From: Planctomycetaceae bacterium
GTDB taxonomy: Bacteria; Planctomycetota; MHYJ01; SBBU01
Assembly: GCA_005239585.1 (NCBI GenBank)
Contig: SBBU01000372.1
Span: 1 to 25,421 of the forward strand
Length of the DNA stretch: 25,421 nucleotides
Direction: 5' to 3'
Below, piece by piece: positions 16,045-24,200 of this stretch. The notes under the pieces were generated by a model. The model was not told the DNA's origin. It saw nothing but the letters and a program-made list of their open reading frames with translations, and searched no databases. Both the position numbers and the translations under genes were made by a program. Position 1 is the first letter of the stretch, and each line of letters opens with the position of its first letter.

Positions 16045-17750
16045 AGAGGACTCACACTTGCGGCGAACTCAGGATAACAGACGAAGGGAGAGAAATTACA
16101 CTCAATGGATGGGTTGACTCGGTTAGAGACCACGGAGGCGTGCTCTTCGTCGATCTTAGAGATCGCTATGGAAAGACACAAATAGTCTTTAAAACCAATC
16201 CGCCAAAACTAAAACCAGAGTCTGTAATCGCTATAAAGGGAACCGTAGTAAAAAGAACACCACAGACCATAAATCCAAGACTAGCAACTGGCGAAATAGA
16301 GATTGTCACAAACGAGTTCCAAATCATAAATGAATCAAAACCGCTCCCCTTTCCAATTTCTGAAGAAGTAAAGTTAGACATGGAAACCCGGCTAAAACAC
16401 AGATATCTGGATCTTAGAACCCCTAAGATGCAAAATAACATAATAACTCGACACAGGATTACAAAGACAATCAGGGACTACTTCAATTCCAATGGATTTC
16501 TAGAGATAGAAACACCTTATCTTGTCAAGTATACACCCGGCGGGGCCAGGAACTTTCTTGTACCCAGCAGGCTCTTTCCCGGAAGCTTCTTCGCGCTGGC
16601 AGAGAGTCCTCAGATATTCAAACAGCTCTACATGCTCTGCGGTTTTGACAGATACTATCAGATAGCGAAATGCTTCCGCGATGAAGATCCCAGATTAGAC
16701 AGGGTTATTGAATTCAGCCAACTCGATCTTGAAATGTCTTTTGTAGAACAAGATGACGTTATGACAGTCATAGAAGGCTGCATCTGCGCACTCTTTCAGG
16801 AGATTCTCAACATAAAACTTGAAAGGCCATTTCGAAGAGTACCTTTCGACGAAACCATGGCACATTACGGCATAGATAAACCAGATCTTAGATTCGGTAT
16901 GCAGATCGCAGATATCACGGACTTGCTCAAAGGGTCTACCTCAAATATCATACGCGAGACCCTGAACTCAAAGGGGGTCGTAAGATCATTTGCCTGCCCT
17001 AAAGTTCTTTCACGAAAGCAGATAGATGATCTTACACAACTTTGCACCCAGAAAGGTGGAAAAGGATTGATATCAATAAAACCAGGGACACAGTCAAAAT
17101 TATTTAGTGAAAAAGAACAGGACGAAATATTAAAAAGAACCGGCGCAGTGCAAGAGAGCACAGTCCTGATTGTAGCAGATAAAAAGGCATCTGAGATCCT
17201 TGGAGCTTTGAGATTGCAACTAGCTGATCAATTCGACCTGCGTGATAAATCTAAATTCATACCATGCTGGGTTATTAATTTCCCAATGTTTGAACGCCTG
17301 GAGTCAGGCGAAATAGGGGCGAGACACCATCCATTTACATCGCCATGCGATGAAGACCTATCACTTCTTGAGTCAAAGCCGTTCGATGTCAAGGCCAAGG
17401 CATACGATCTTGTAATAAATGGAGTTGAAATTGGGGGGGGATCTATCCGTATACACAGGAGTGATGTTCAAGCCAGAATCTTCAAGGCCCTTGGGCTATC
17501 AGAGAGAGAAATAGAGGAGAAATTCAGCTTTCTGATTGAAGCTTTCCAGTACGGTGCACCACCTCACGGTGGAATAGCACTTGGACTCGACAGACTCGCG
17601 ACCATGTTGCTTGGACATGAATCGATAAGAGAAGTCATCGCCCTTCCAAAGACTCAAACAGGTCAGGACATCATGACAGGGGCCCCAACCCCTGTAAGTG
17701 AAAATCAGTTAAAAGAACTTCACATAAAAATCCTCGACGAGCAAAAATAA
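16035..17750 (+). CDS. aspS: Aspartyl-tRNA synthetase
   Basis: 571 residues, bacterial type. It charges tRNA-Asp (and tRNA-Asn if non-discriminating). The N-terminal OB-fold has LNGWVDSVRDHGGVLFVDLR. Class II motif 2 is CFRDEDPRLDRVIEFSQLDLE. The bacterial GAD insertion spans roughly residues 270-410. Motif 3 is GIALGLDRLATMLLG followed by SIREVIALPKTQ. Two Met codons are close (16035, 16041); the first overlaps the end of the MEMO gene by 10 bases. Whether it also serves tRNA-Asn cannot be read here. It is probably the last gene of the operon that starts at 12745; an ECF-type promoter begins 11 bases after its stop. Confidence 0.97.
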   Translation: MFMKRTHTCGELRITDEGREITLNGWVDSVRDHGGVLFVDLRDRYGKTQIVFKTNPPKLKPESVIAIKGTVVKRTPQTINPRLATGEIEIVTNEFQIINESKPLPFPISEEVKLDMETRLKHRYLDLRTPKMQNNIITRHRITKTIRDYFNSNGFLEIETPYLVKYTPGGARNFLVPSRLFPGSFFALAESPQIFKQLYMLCGFDRYYQIAKCFRDEDPRLDRVIEFSQLDLEMSFVEQDDVMTVIEGCICALFQEILNIKLERPFRRVPFDETMAHYGIDKPDLRFGMQIADITDLLKGSTSNIIRETLNSKGVVRSFACPKVLSRKQIDDLTQLCTQKGGKGLISIKPGTQSKLFSEKEQDEILKRTGAVQESTVLIVADKKASEILGALRLQLADQFDLRDKSKFIPCWVINFPMFERLESGEIGARHHPFTSPCDEDLSLLESKPFDVKAKAYDLVINGVEIGGGSIRIHRSDVQARIFKALGLSEREIEEKFSFLIEAFQYGAPPHGGIALGLDRLATMLLGHESIREVIALPKTQTGQDIMTGAPTPVSENQLKELHIKILDEQK

Positions 17751-17761
17751 TCCCGGTCTAC

Positions 17762-17791
17762 TGCAACTTTTTTTCGTTATAAGCGTCTATA
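17762..17791 (+). promoter_or_regulatory. ECF-type promoter of the 17828-20011 pair (TGCAAC-N17-GTCTATA)
   Basis: Plus strand: TGCAAC (17762-17767), 17-base spacer, GTCTATA (17785-17791). The same -10 and spacer as the minus-strand promoters at 4597, 5485 and 6873, more than 10 kb away and on the other strand. It is followed by AGAGGGGG at 17803-17810. Confidence 0.7.
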
Positions 17792-17827
17792 TTTATAACA
17801 AGTAGAGGGGGTGCGTTATGAGACTAT

Positions 17828-18127
17828 TTGAATCTGAATTCAAACAAAAATACGAATTATGTAGTAAGGACTGACGGAGAATGGAACGACATGATAAAAC
17901 ATCTTGATATCTCTCCAATAACAAAACCAGACTTCAAAGAGATGGCAGTTGGAATAGTAGAAGGTAATGGCGCAAAAGCGACTCTTCGCTGCATAGTCGA
18001 GGAGGAGAAAAGAATCAGAATAGTCTTTGGTATCACTTGTCCATCAGAGAAGAATACATATACTATAGCAGTACTGAGATTTAAAAAGAGCGAAAAACCT
18101 GTAGAATTTTGCAAGGCAAAACAATAG
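17828..18127 (+). CDS. PrcB-like domain protein, start uncertain, possibly 5'-damaged
   Basis: 99 residues from TTG 17828. From NYVVRTDGEWNDMIKHL on it is homologous to the C-terminal 90 residues of the protein at 514-2367 (shared pattern: xxARSxxEWxxM, DFxKEMAV, LRCxxExE, SxKPVxxC) and resembles PrcB_C-like domains. There is no signal peptide, unlike the rest of the family. The good ribosome site (GAGGGGG) serves ATG 17818, but that frame stops after 18 codons, and the domain's own frame has a TGA at 17819. So either TTG is used, or a frameshift or deletion removed the original start. It is followed 18 bases later by the LamG gene, with which it shares a promoter. Confidence 0.6.
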   Translation: MNLNSNKNTNYVVRTDGEWNDMIKHLDISPITKPDFKEMAVGIVEGNGAKATLRCIVEEEKRIRIVFGITCPSEKNTYTIAVLRFKKSEKPVEFCKAKQ

Positions 18128-18145
18128 CCTTTAAGGAGTTTCCAC

Positions 18146-20011
18146 ATGAGAATTCTTTATTATTCAATTATCAGCATAGTTACCTTTCTTGATGGTGCCC
18201 AAGAAGAAAATCTCGATCTTACTGTACAAACGAAAGATGGAACCATGTTCTCCACTACAATAGAGCTAAAGGAAATTGAGCTAAAAACAGATCAGGGAAA
18301 GATATCGATACCTATAAAAGAGATTAAATATATCAAGGCCAAAAATGACACATTCGAGGTCAAAACTAAAAAAACTATAACTGGACGCTTGGTTCAAGAA
18401 GAATTCACATTCAAAACAAATCACGGGACGCTTAAAATCAAATCAAAAGAGATCGACCAAATTCTACCGGGTAAGAAAAAGGCCCTTGTCAACGACGAGG
18501 ACGTGGCGGGTTACTGGGATTTTAACGGTGATGAGGATATAAAACTAAATGGCAGCCAATATGCAACTGAGGATGGCGTAAGCGCTGTAAAATGCGACCT
18601 ATCAAAAGGAAACTGGTTAGAAATACCCCACAAAGAGGAGCTGAGTATAAAAGAATCTCTCACGATTGAGGTAAAATTTAAATACCAGGGCGAAAAAGCA
18701 AAGGCGCACTACACCCCCCTTGCTATCAAATATGACACCACAGGATATTACAACTACCATCTTTCTCTTCAGAACAAAGGCAAGGGGGCTGAAAAAACAA
18801 TCGGAACACATGTATATTGCGACAATGGCCAGCTTGGAAACGCTCATGCATCAAAAGCAGCTTTAAAGGAACAAACATGGTATTACATCGCAGCTACTAT
18901 TAATTCGAAAGACGGGAAGATAGAAATCTATCTGGATGGGGTAAAACAAGAAACCAGCTTCAGCGGAATGTTAAGCGCTAACCTAAAAACCAATGACGCC
19001 CCTATAACTATGTTTAGCTTGCGGGAAGGAAAATCAACTGGGGCAAAAGACATCTTTTGGGTAGATTTTCTCAGGATTTCCACCAAGGCAAGGAGCGAGG
19101 AAGAGATAAAGACAATTTACGAGTCGGAAGGGGGCTTTCTGTCGGGAAAACAACCCACCGATAAACAATTCAATGGACTTGTCACTACCCGCTCAGGTGA
19201 ACGATACGTCTGCAAATTAGAAAAGGACTCGCTAGGAATAGAATGCCAGTTTGGAGATGTAAAGATAAAAACTAGCGATATTGGCAAGATCAACCTTTTC
19301 AATTACAGAAAAGACCAAGTAGACAAACTTCATATGAAAGCAAAGGAATTAATACCAAAACTTGGAGATGACGACCCACAGGTACGAGAGAATACCCAAA
19401 CAGAACTAAAAAATCTTGGTTGGATTATAATTCCTGTTCTTGAGGCGGCTAAAGATCATACAGATGATGAGATCAAAACAAGAGTAAAAAAACTGCTTGA
19501 ACTCTACAGCGAAAGAAAATACGAGATAACAAAGGACAGTCTACAGGGTAATGGGCTTTCATTGCGAGGATGGCTAAAACACGATTCGATCAAGGCAACA
19601 GCAAGATATGGACAAATCGAAATAAAAATAGAGGATGTGAAATTCATAAGTTTTAATAACCTAGGGCCTGCTATAGAAGGCAGTGTAATGATAGTCCTCA
19701 ATGACAACAGCATACTGGCAGGCAAAATGAATATTACAAATATAGAGATAAAGACGGATTATGGGACTTTGAAGGTTCCTGTGCAGGAGATCTTAAACGC
19801 AACACCCGGAAAAGATGAAGACAAAATCGTTACAAAGACAAGCACTATTTTCGGCAAAATAACTCATGAGGAATTTGAAATCGATTCACAGGCAGGAAAG
19901 CTAAGGATAAAAAAGGCAGATATAAAGAAAATCAGCACCGGTCTCGACAAAAAGGAATCCAAAAAGATTGAAGAGAAGCCTGAAGATATTCCTGTACAGA
20001 AACGAGAATAG
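18146..20011 (+). CDS. Exported LamG-domain protein with repeated beta units and HEAT-like unit
   Basis: Function unknown; 621 residues up to a TAG. The ribosome site AAGGAG precedes ATG 18146. A signal-like start (MRILYYSIISIVTFLDGA) is followed by a beta-repeat region (25-107; IELKTDQGKISIPIKEI, GTLKIKSKEI). A concanavalin/LamG fold spans about 120-325 (VAGYWDFNGDE, WYYIAATI, KIEIYLDGV, WVDFLRISTKARSEEEI). A further beta unit (345-385) and a HEAT-like unit (397-455; LGDDDPQVRENTQTELKNLG) come next. The beta region then recurs at 515-600 (IEIKTDYGTLKVPVQEI). The two beta regions are clear duplicates. LamG domains often bind sugars or mediate surface contacts (known); which ligand is not visible. 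The reading frame continues in frame for 22 codons after the TAG. Confidence 0.82.
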   Translation: MRILYYSIISIVTFLDGAQEENLDLTVQTKDGTMFSTTIELKEIELKTDQGKISIPIKEIKYIKAKNDTFEVKTKKTITGRLVQEEFTFKTNHGTLKIKSKEIDQILPGKKKALVNDEDVAGYWDFNGDEDIKLNGSQYATEDGVSAVKCDLSKGNWLEIPHKEELSIKESLTIEVKFKYQGEKAKAHYTPLAIKYDTTGYYNYHLSLQNKGKGAEKTIGTHVYCDNGQLGNAHASKAALKEQTWYYIAATINSKDGKIEIYLDGVKQETSFSGMLSANLKTNDAPITMFSLREGKSTGAKDIFWVDFLRISTKARSEEEIKTIYESEGGFLSGKQPTDKQFNGLVTTRSGERYVCKLEKDSLGIECQFGDVKIKTSDIGKINLFNYRKDQVDKLHMKAKELIPKLGDDDPQVRENTQTELKNLGWIIIPVLEAAKDHTDDEIKTRVKKLLELYSERKYEITKDSLQGNGLSLRGWLKHDSIKATARYGQIEIKIEDVKFISFNNLGPAIEGSVMIVLNDNSILAGKMNITNIEIKTDYGTLKVPVQEILNATPGKDEDKIVTKTSTIFGKITHEEFEIDSQAGKLRIKKADIKKISTGLDKKESKKIEEKPEDIPVQKRE

Positions 20012-20080
20012 ATAGAAAAACTAAAAGAAGAAATATTCAAAATGAAAGCAGAAGAGAAACTCAGAGAGCTAGAAAAATGA
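20012..20080 (+). other. In-frame coding-like extension after a TAG stop
   Basis: Directly after the TAG at 20009-20011 the frame continues for 22 codons to a TGA at 20078-20080. The extension reads IEKLKEEIFKMKAEEKLREL and two more residues: a highly charged amphipathic helix that continues the charged tail before the stop (KKIEEKPEDIPVQKRE). This looks like former coding sequence cut by a nonsense mutation, or a leaky amber codon. Confidence 0.6.
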
Positions 20081-20083
20081 AGC

Positions 20084-20290
20084 CTCACCGCGGCAAGCCG
20101 CGGGGTATCCTTGTAACGTTGGGCCAAAAAGCGGAATACGCACAAACACTGGCGGAATCCCGCCGTAGCCTTTTCTCACAATGTAGAAAATCCAGAGCAG
20201 TGTTTGCGCTATTCATCCAGTCCCAAGGGACGGGGTTTTCCCTGCCTGCACTGCCGTTTTGGCAAGCAGGTGGCGAAGGCGGGATAAATC
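20084..20290. repeat. Cluster of GC-rich REP-like hairpins, non-coding
   Basis: Three perfect or near-perfect hairpins: CCGCGGC-AA-GCCGCGG (20088-20103), GGCGG-AATC-CCGCC (20151-20164), and a longer one with CCTGC...GCAGG outer and TGCC...GGCA inner stems (20245-20270). The GC content stands out from the AT-rich flanks. Such clusters are typical of REP elements or of non-autonomous IS200/IS605-type remnants; no transposase is present. Only a 75-codon ORF without homology crosses it. Confidence 0.6.
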
Positions 20291-20329
20291 TAATTGCCTG
20301 TTAGGAACTGCCTACACTTACACATTGTT

Positions 20330-20352
20330 TATCAAGCCGCTTGATATATTTT
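20330..20352 (+). terminator. Small hairpin with T-run, possible terminator
   Basis: TATCAAG-CCG-CTTGATA (20330-20346) is followed by TATTTTT. As a plus-strand terminator it would close the 17828-20011 unit; for the minus-strand operon ending at 20360 it lacks a T-run. The stem is short. Confidence 0.4.
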
Positions 20353-20359
20353 TGCAATT

Positions 20360-21001
20360 TCAAATCAGAAACGGATTTGTCATGCGTTCCCGTCCAAGTT
20401 GTGTCCCCTCGCCGTGGCCAGGATAGACAGAGATTTCTTCACCCAATGGAAAAAGTTTTTCTTTGATGGATTTAATCAACTGTTCGTAATCGCCACCACA
20501 GAGATCGGTCCTGCCAATCGAACCCTGAAACAACGTATCGCCTGTAAATAGATTATCGCCCAGCAAATAACATAGGCCACCGGGAGAATGACCCGGCGTA
20601 TGTATGACTTGAATTGAAATCCCTGCAATTGCAACATGTTGACCGTCATCTAGAAAGCCATCAGGCTGTGGTAGCTTGTCAACATGGAATCCAAACATCT
20701 GACCTTGCTCTTGAACATGATCATAAAGGAGCAAATCATCCCTGTGGATCATTATCTTTGCACCTGTCTCATCACGAATCAATCCTGAACCAACTACATG
20801 ATCGATATGACCGTGCGTTATCAAGACATACTTTAGAGAGAGTCCGAGGGAATTTATCGCTTCAACTATACGGTTGCTATCGAAACTCGCATCCACTAGC
20901 AATGCCTCAGTTTGACCTTCAGCATAAATTATATAGCAATTATTTAAAAGTGGACCAAGAACTAATGTCTTTATTTGAATCTTGGATGTTTTCTCGCTCA
21001 C
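20360..21001 (-). CDS. MBL-fold hydrolase, glyoxalase II-like
   Basis: 213 residues, cytoplasmic. The metal-binding motif THGHIDH is at 62-68 (His63, His65, Asp67, His68). Further ligands are in HTPGHSPGG and TGDTLFQGSIGRTDL, and the last His in YPGHGEGTQLGRE. This short form without the C-terminal substrate-binding domain matches the YcbL-type hydroxyacylglutathione hydrolase-like group. Substrate unknown; thioesters such as S-lactoylglutathione or other thiol adducts are possible. It begins 7 bases after thiC and is the last gene of the nifS-led operon, so it may be a passenger. Confidence 0.9.
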   Translation of the reverse strand: MSEKTSKIQIKTLVLGPLLNNCYIIYAEGQTEALLVDASFDSNRIVEAINSLGLSLKYVLITHGHIDHVVGSGLIRDETGAKIMIHRDDLLLYDHVQEQGQMFGFHVDKLPQPDGFLDDGQHVAIAGISIQVIHTPGHSPGGLCYLLGDNLFTGDTLFQGSIGRTDLCGGDYEQLIKSIKEKLFPLGEEISVYPGHGEGTQLGRERMTNPFLI

Positions 21002-21008
21002 CCTATGT

Positions 21009-22349
21009 TTATGTGTGCTTCTCTATGCCCTTTTGACTATCCCTAGTGGCTTTTTCAATGTCATCTAGGTGTGTCATGATTCCCATGGGACAATATTTTG
21101 GTCCGCACATGGCGCAAAATTCTGCTGACTTGAAATATTCACCCGGGAGCTGTTCATCGTGATATGCCCGGGCTGTTTCAGGATCAATTGAAAGTTCGAA
21201 CTGTTTCTCCCAATCAAATGCAAATCTAGCCCGAGACATCTCATCATCCCATGCCCGTGCCTTGCCTTTGACTTTTGCAATGTCAGCAGCATGTGCCGCG
21301 ATCTTGTAAGCAATGAGGCCCTGCTTTACATCCTCTTCATTAGGAAGCCCGAGATGCTCCTTTGGAGTTATGTAGCAAAGCATCGCTGCGCCAAATTGAC
21401 CTGCAATCGCTGCACCGATTGCCGAGGCCATATGGTCATAGCCTGCAGCAACATCTACAACGAGAGGTCCAAGGACATAAAATGGCGCACCGTGACAGAT
21501 TTCCTGCTGTTTCTTCATGTTAAAAGGAATCTGATCAAGAGGAACATGACCCGGTCCTTCTATCATTACCTGAACATCTTTCTGCCAAGCCCTCAACGTC
21601 AATTCACCAAGTGTCTTGAGTTCCGCGAATTGGGCCTCATCTGAAGCATCATGAAGAGAACCCGGCCGCAAACCATCTCCGAGGCTGAACGAGACATCAT
21701 ATTTCTTGAAAATGTCACAGATGTCGTCAAAGTACGTATAAAATGGATTCTGTTTCTTGTTTTTCACCATCCAGTATGCGATTAGTCCGCCGCCACGAGA
21801 GACTATTTTCGTGATTCGTTTCTTGGCAAGTGGAAGGTACTCCATAAGCACGCCTGCATGTATAGTCATATAATCCACGCCCTGCTTTGCCTGTTCCTCT
21901 ATAACATCAAGCATGTCCCGTGGAGTAATATCCGCGATATCCTCCACCTCTTCAGCCATCTGATAGATCGGGACAGTACCAACAGGAACGGTAGATGCCC
22001 TGATAACTTCTTTTCTAATTGTATTTAGGTCACCGCCTGTAGAGAGATCCATGATAGTGTCAGCGCCGAATTTTACCGAGGTTGTAACCTTGCATAATTC
22101 TTCCTCAAGTGATTTTACGACAGGTGAAGTCCCAAGATTAACATTTACTTTCACTTTAAGGTTCATTCCAATTCCCATTGGGTCAAGATATAGAGCGAGG
22201 TGATTGATGTTCGCAGGTATTATTGCCCTTCCTTCTGCAATCTCTTGCCTAATAAATTCTGGCGATATGCATTCGCGCCCCGCAACGCGCTTCATTTCAG
22301 GAGTAATTTTTCCCTCCCTGGCGTAATGCATCTGGGTTACATTTGTCAT
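21009..22349 (-). CDS. thiC: Phosphomethylpyrimidine synthase
   Basis: 446 residues, the short form without the extended N-terminus. It converts aminoimidazole ribotide to the hydroxymethylpyrimidine phosphate of thiamine by radical SAM chemistry. The unusual [4Fe-4S] site CAMCGPKYC (Cys412, Cys415, Cys420) is at the C-terminus, as in the family. Other marks are [32 protein letters not shown] and [17 protein letters not shown]-box would be the usual control, but there is no space for one: Nfu ends only 10 bases upstream. Thus thiC is controlled with the Fe-S genes. The ribosome site GGGATAAAG precedes the ATG. Confidence 0.97.
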   Translation of the reverse strand: MTNVTQMHYAREGKITPEMKRVAGRECISPEFIRQEIAEGRAIIPANINHLALYLDPMGIGMNLKVKVNVNLGTSPVVKSLEEELCKVTTSVKFGADTIMDLSTGGDLNTIRKEVIRASTVPVGTVPIYQMAEEVEDIADITPRDMLDVIEEQAKQGVDYMTIHAGVLMEYLPLAKKRITKIVSRGGGLIAYWMVKNKKQNPFYTYFDDICDIFKKYDVSFSLGDGLRPGSLHDASDEAQFAELKTLGELTLRAWQKDVQVMIEGPGHVPLDQIPFNMKKQQEICHGAPFYVLGPLVVDVAAGYDHMASAIGAAIAGQFGAAMLCYITPKEHLGLPNEEDVKQGLIAYKIAAHAADIAKVKGKARAWDDEMSRARFAFDWEKQFELSIDPETARAYHDEQLPGEYFKSAEFCAMCGPKYCPMGIMTHLDDIEKATRDSQKGIEKHT

Positions 22350-22359
22350 CTTTATCCCC

Positions 22360-22602
22360 TCAAACTGAAACTACCCTTTTTATCTCAGGGATTTCACTCT
22401 TTAGCTGATTCTCAATTCCCATCTGGAGTGTCATCATGGAGCTCGGACATCCTGAGCAGGCGCCCTGAAGTTTCAGAAAGACGATCCCCTCTTCTTCATC
22501 TACATTGAGAAGCTCCATATCACCGCCATCCGATTGTAAATATGGCCGAAGTCTCTCGATAACTTTTTGTACACGTTGTGTAAGCGCCTCTTCAGACACC
22601 AA
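22360..22602 (-). CDS. Nfu-type Fe-S scaffold or carrier protein
   Basis: 80 residues, equal to the NifU C-terminal domain alone. [13 protein letters not shown] and the cluster-binding CSGCPSS (Cys49, Cys52) are diagnostic. Nfu proteins hold a [4Fe-4S] cluster between two subunits and pass it to target enzymes (known). The ribosome site GGAGGTG lies just upstream of adjacent TTG and GTG codons (22602 and 22599); either could be the start. It lies between the IscA-type gene and thiC in the same operon, so ThiC is a natural client (inference). Confidence 0.93.
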   Translation of the reverse strand: MVSEEALTQRVQKVIERLRPYLQSDGGDMELLNVDEEEGIVFLKLQGACSGCPSSMMTLQMGIENQLKSEIPEIKRVVSV

Positions 22603-22633
22603 TCACCTCCCAAGTTCCGATGGATTATTCAGT

Positions 22634-22957
22634 CTATGTCTCAAAAGAGTGGCCGCAGCCGCAGGAGCCCTTTTCGTTCGGATTGCGAACCTTAAAGCCT
22701 GAGCCCATGAGCCCATCTTCATAGTCAACTTGTGAACCCGATATGTAAAGCAGACTCTTGCCATCTACGAAAACCCTTACGCCATACTCCTCCAGCACAC
22801 TATCATCTGCTCTCTGGGTATCAAGGTCCAAGACATACATCAGCCCAGAACAGCCGCCGCCCTGAACTCCAACACGCAGACCAAACTCTGGGCCTTTCTT
22901 CTCCTTTTCAAGGAGCTCTTTTACTTTTGTCGCGGCATTTTCAGTTATAGTTATCAT
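22634..22957 (-). CDS. A-type Fe-S cluster carrier (IscA/ErpA/SufA family)
   Basis: 107 residues, the usual length. The three conserved cysteines are present: Cys36 in GGGCSGLMY and Cys99/Cys101 in SCGCGHSF. These hold a cluster at the dimer interface. The N-terminal MITITENAATKVKELL is typical. The ATG overlaps the stop of nifS by 4 bases (ATGA), so translation is coupled. Which of IscA, ErpA or SufA it corresponds to cannot be decided from one sequence. Confidence 0.95.
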   Translation of the reverse strand: MITITENAATKVKELLEKEKKGPEFGLRVGVQGGGCSGLMYVLDLDTQRADDSVLEEYGVRVFVDGKSLLYISGSQVDYEDGLMGSGFKVRNPNEKGSCGCGHSFET

Positions 22958-24141
22958 TTTTTAACTCCTTTAACGTAATTTTGATAGGACGGCGACTCGG
23001 CCCTGAGCCGCCTTACCGTATCAACAACAACTCTAACAACATATTCTACATCTTTTAATGTATTAAATCTACAAAATCCAAAACGGATTGTATTATGGAT
23101 AAGATCCTCTGAAAGTCCCAATGCCTTTAATACGTGTGAATGTTCAAGCACAGCCTCAGAACAAGCAGAACCCGTTGAGACAATGATTTCGCTATCATTT
23201 AGCTCCTTTACCAAATTTTCTCCTTCGATAAATCTAAAGCTTGTGCTCAGGTTGCCAGCCACCCTGCTTTTCAATGAGCCATTTATATACACCTCGTCCA
23301 AATTAGATAGCAACTGTGTCATTAAATAATCTCGAAGCTCGCGAATTTTTCTCTGTTCATCGATCATATCTGCACAGTCCATCTCAAATGCCTTGGCAAG
23401 GCCGACTATGAGAGGCACATTGAGTGTTCCCGGCCGCAAACCATTTTCCTGCCCGCCACCCTCCATAAGCGGGCCCAATTTGACTCGCGGAGCAAATTTT
23501 CGCACATAAAGGGCGCCAACACCCTTTGGTCCATGCATTTTATGACCAGATATAGTCAAAAGGTCACAGCCAAGTTTGTCTACATTTACCTGGATTTTTC
23601 CGCAGCTCTGTGAACAATCACTGTGAAAGAAAATCCCCATCTCCTTTGCTATCCTTCCTACTTCTTCAATTGGTTGAATAACACCTATTTCGTTGTTAAC
23701 GTGCATAATCGAGATTAGGATCGTATCTTCTCTTATCTCTTTTCTGAGCGTCTCTACATCTATCAGTCCGTCTGGCAAGACTGTAAGGAAAGTAACATTG
23801 AATCCATCCCTAATGAGTCCCTGACACGGCTCCAAAACAGACTTGTGCTCAGTAACACATGTTATGATGTGCTTCCCTCTCTCACTATATCTTCTAGCAA
23901 CCCCTTTGATGGCTATGTTGTTCGCTTCTGTCGCACACGATGTAAAAATAATCTCATCTGGCGATGCTCCTATCAGAGAAGCGATCTTGGAACGAGAATC
24001 CTCGACAGCTGCTTTGGCATCATTTCCCATCGGATGAAGACTAGATGGATTGCCATACTTGGCCTCGAAAAAGGGTCTCATCGCCTCGAAAACCTGCGGA
24101 TCGATCTGGGTTGTTGCATTATTGTCTAGATAGATTGTCAT
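22954..24141 (-). CDS. nifS: Cysteine desulfurase, NifS/IscS type
   Basis: 395 residues. It removes sulfur from cysteine with PLP and delivers it to Fe-S assembly. The N-terminal MTIYLDNNATTQIDP is the family start. The PLP lysine is in TISGHKMHGPKG (Lys201). The active-site cysteine is in STGSACSEAV (Cys327) within the longer loop of group I enzymes. It is first in the operon nifS, IscA-type, Nfu-type, thiC, MBL. The -10 TATAAT ends 9 bases before the ATG, and no ribosome site is seen, so the mRNA is probably leaderless. No IscU-type scaffold is in the operon; Nfu or a distant gene may fill that role. Confidence 0.96.
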   Translation of the reverse strand: MTIYLDNNATTQIDPQVFEAMRPFFEAKYGNPSSLHPMGNDAKAAVEDSRSKIASLIGASPDEIIFTSCATEANNIAIKGVARRYSERGKHIITCVTEHKSVLEPCQGLIRDGFNVTFLTVLPDGLIDVETLRKEIREDTILISIMHVNNEIGVIQPIEEVGRIAKEMGIFFHSDCSQSCGKIQVNVDKLGCDLLTISGHKMHGPKGVGALYVRKFAPRVKLGPLMEGGGQENGLRPGTLNVPLIVGLAKAFEMDCADMIDEQRKIRELRDYLMTQLLSNLDEVYINGSLKSRVAGNLSTSFRFIEGENLVKELNDSEIIVSTGSACSEAVLEHSHVLKALGLSEDLIHNTIRFGFCRFNTLKDVEYVVRVVVDTVRRLRAESPSYQNYVKGVKK

Positions 24142-24150
24142 CTTGACTGA

Positions 24151-24159
24151 ATTATATCA
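24151..24159 (-). promoter_or_regulatory. Extended -10 promoter of the nifS operon
   Basis: Minus strand TGATATAAT: a perfect TATAAT with the TGn extension, 9 bases before ATG 24141. No good -35 is seen at 17 bases, which is common for extended -10 promoters. Confidence 0.6.
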
Positions 24160-24200
24160 GCCTTGAAGAAACAGTTCTACTTAGATTGGTAACTGTTGCA

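Noticed and set aside
20077..20304. 75-codon plus-strand ORF
   Set aside because: It runs through the hairpin cluster, has no ribosome site or recognisable domain, and its composition follows the repeat.
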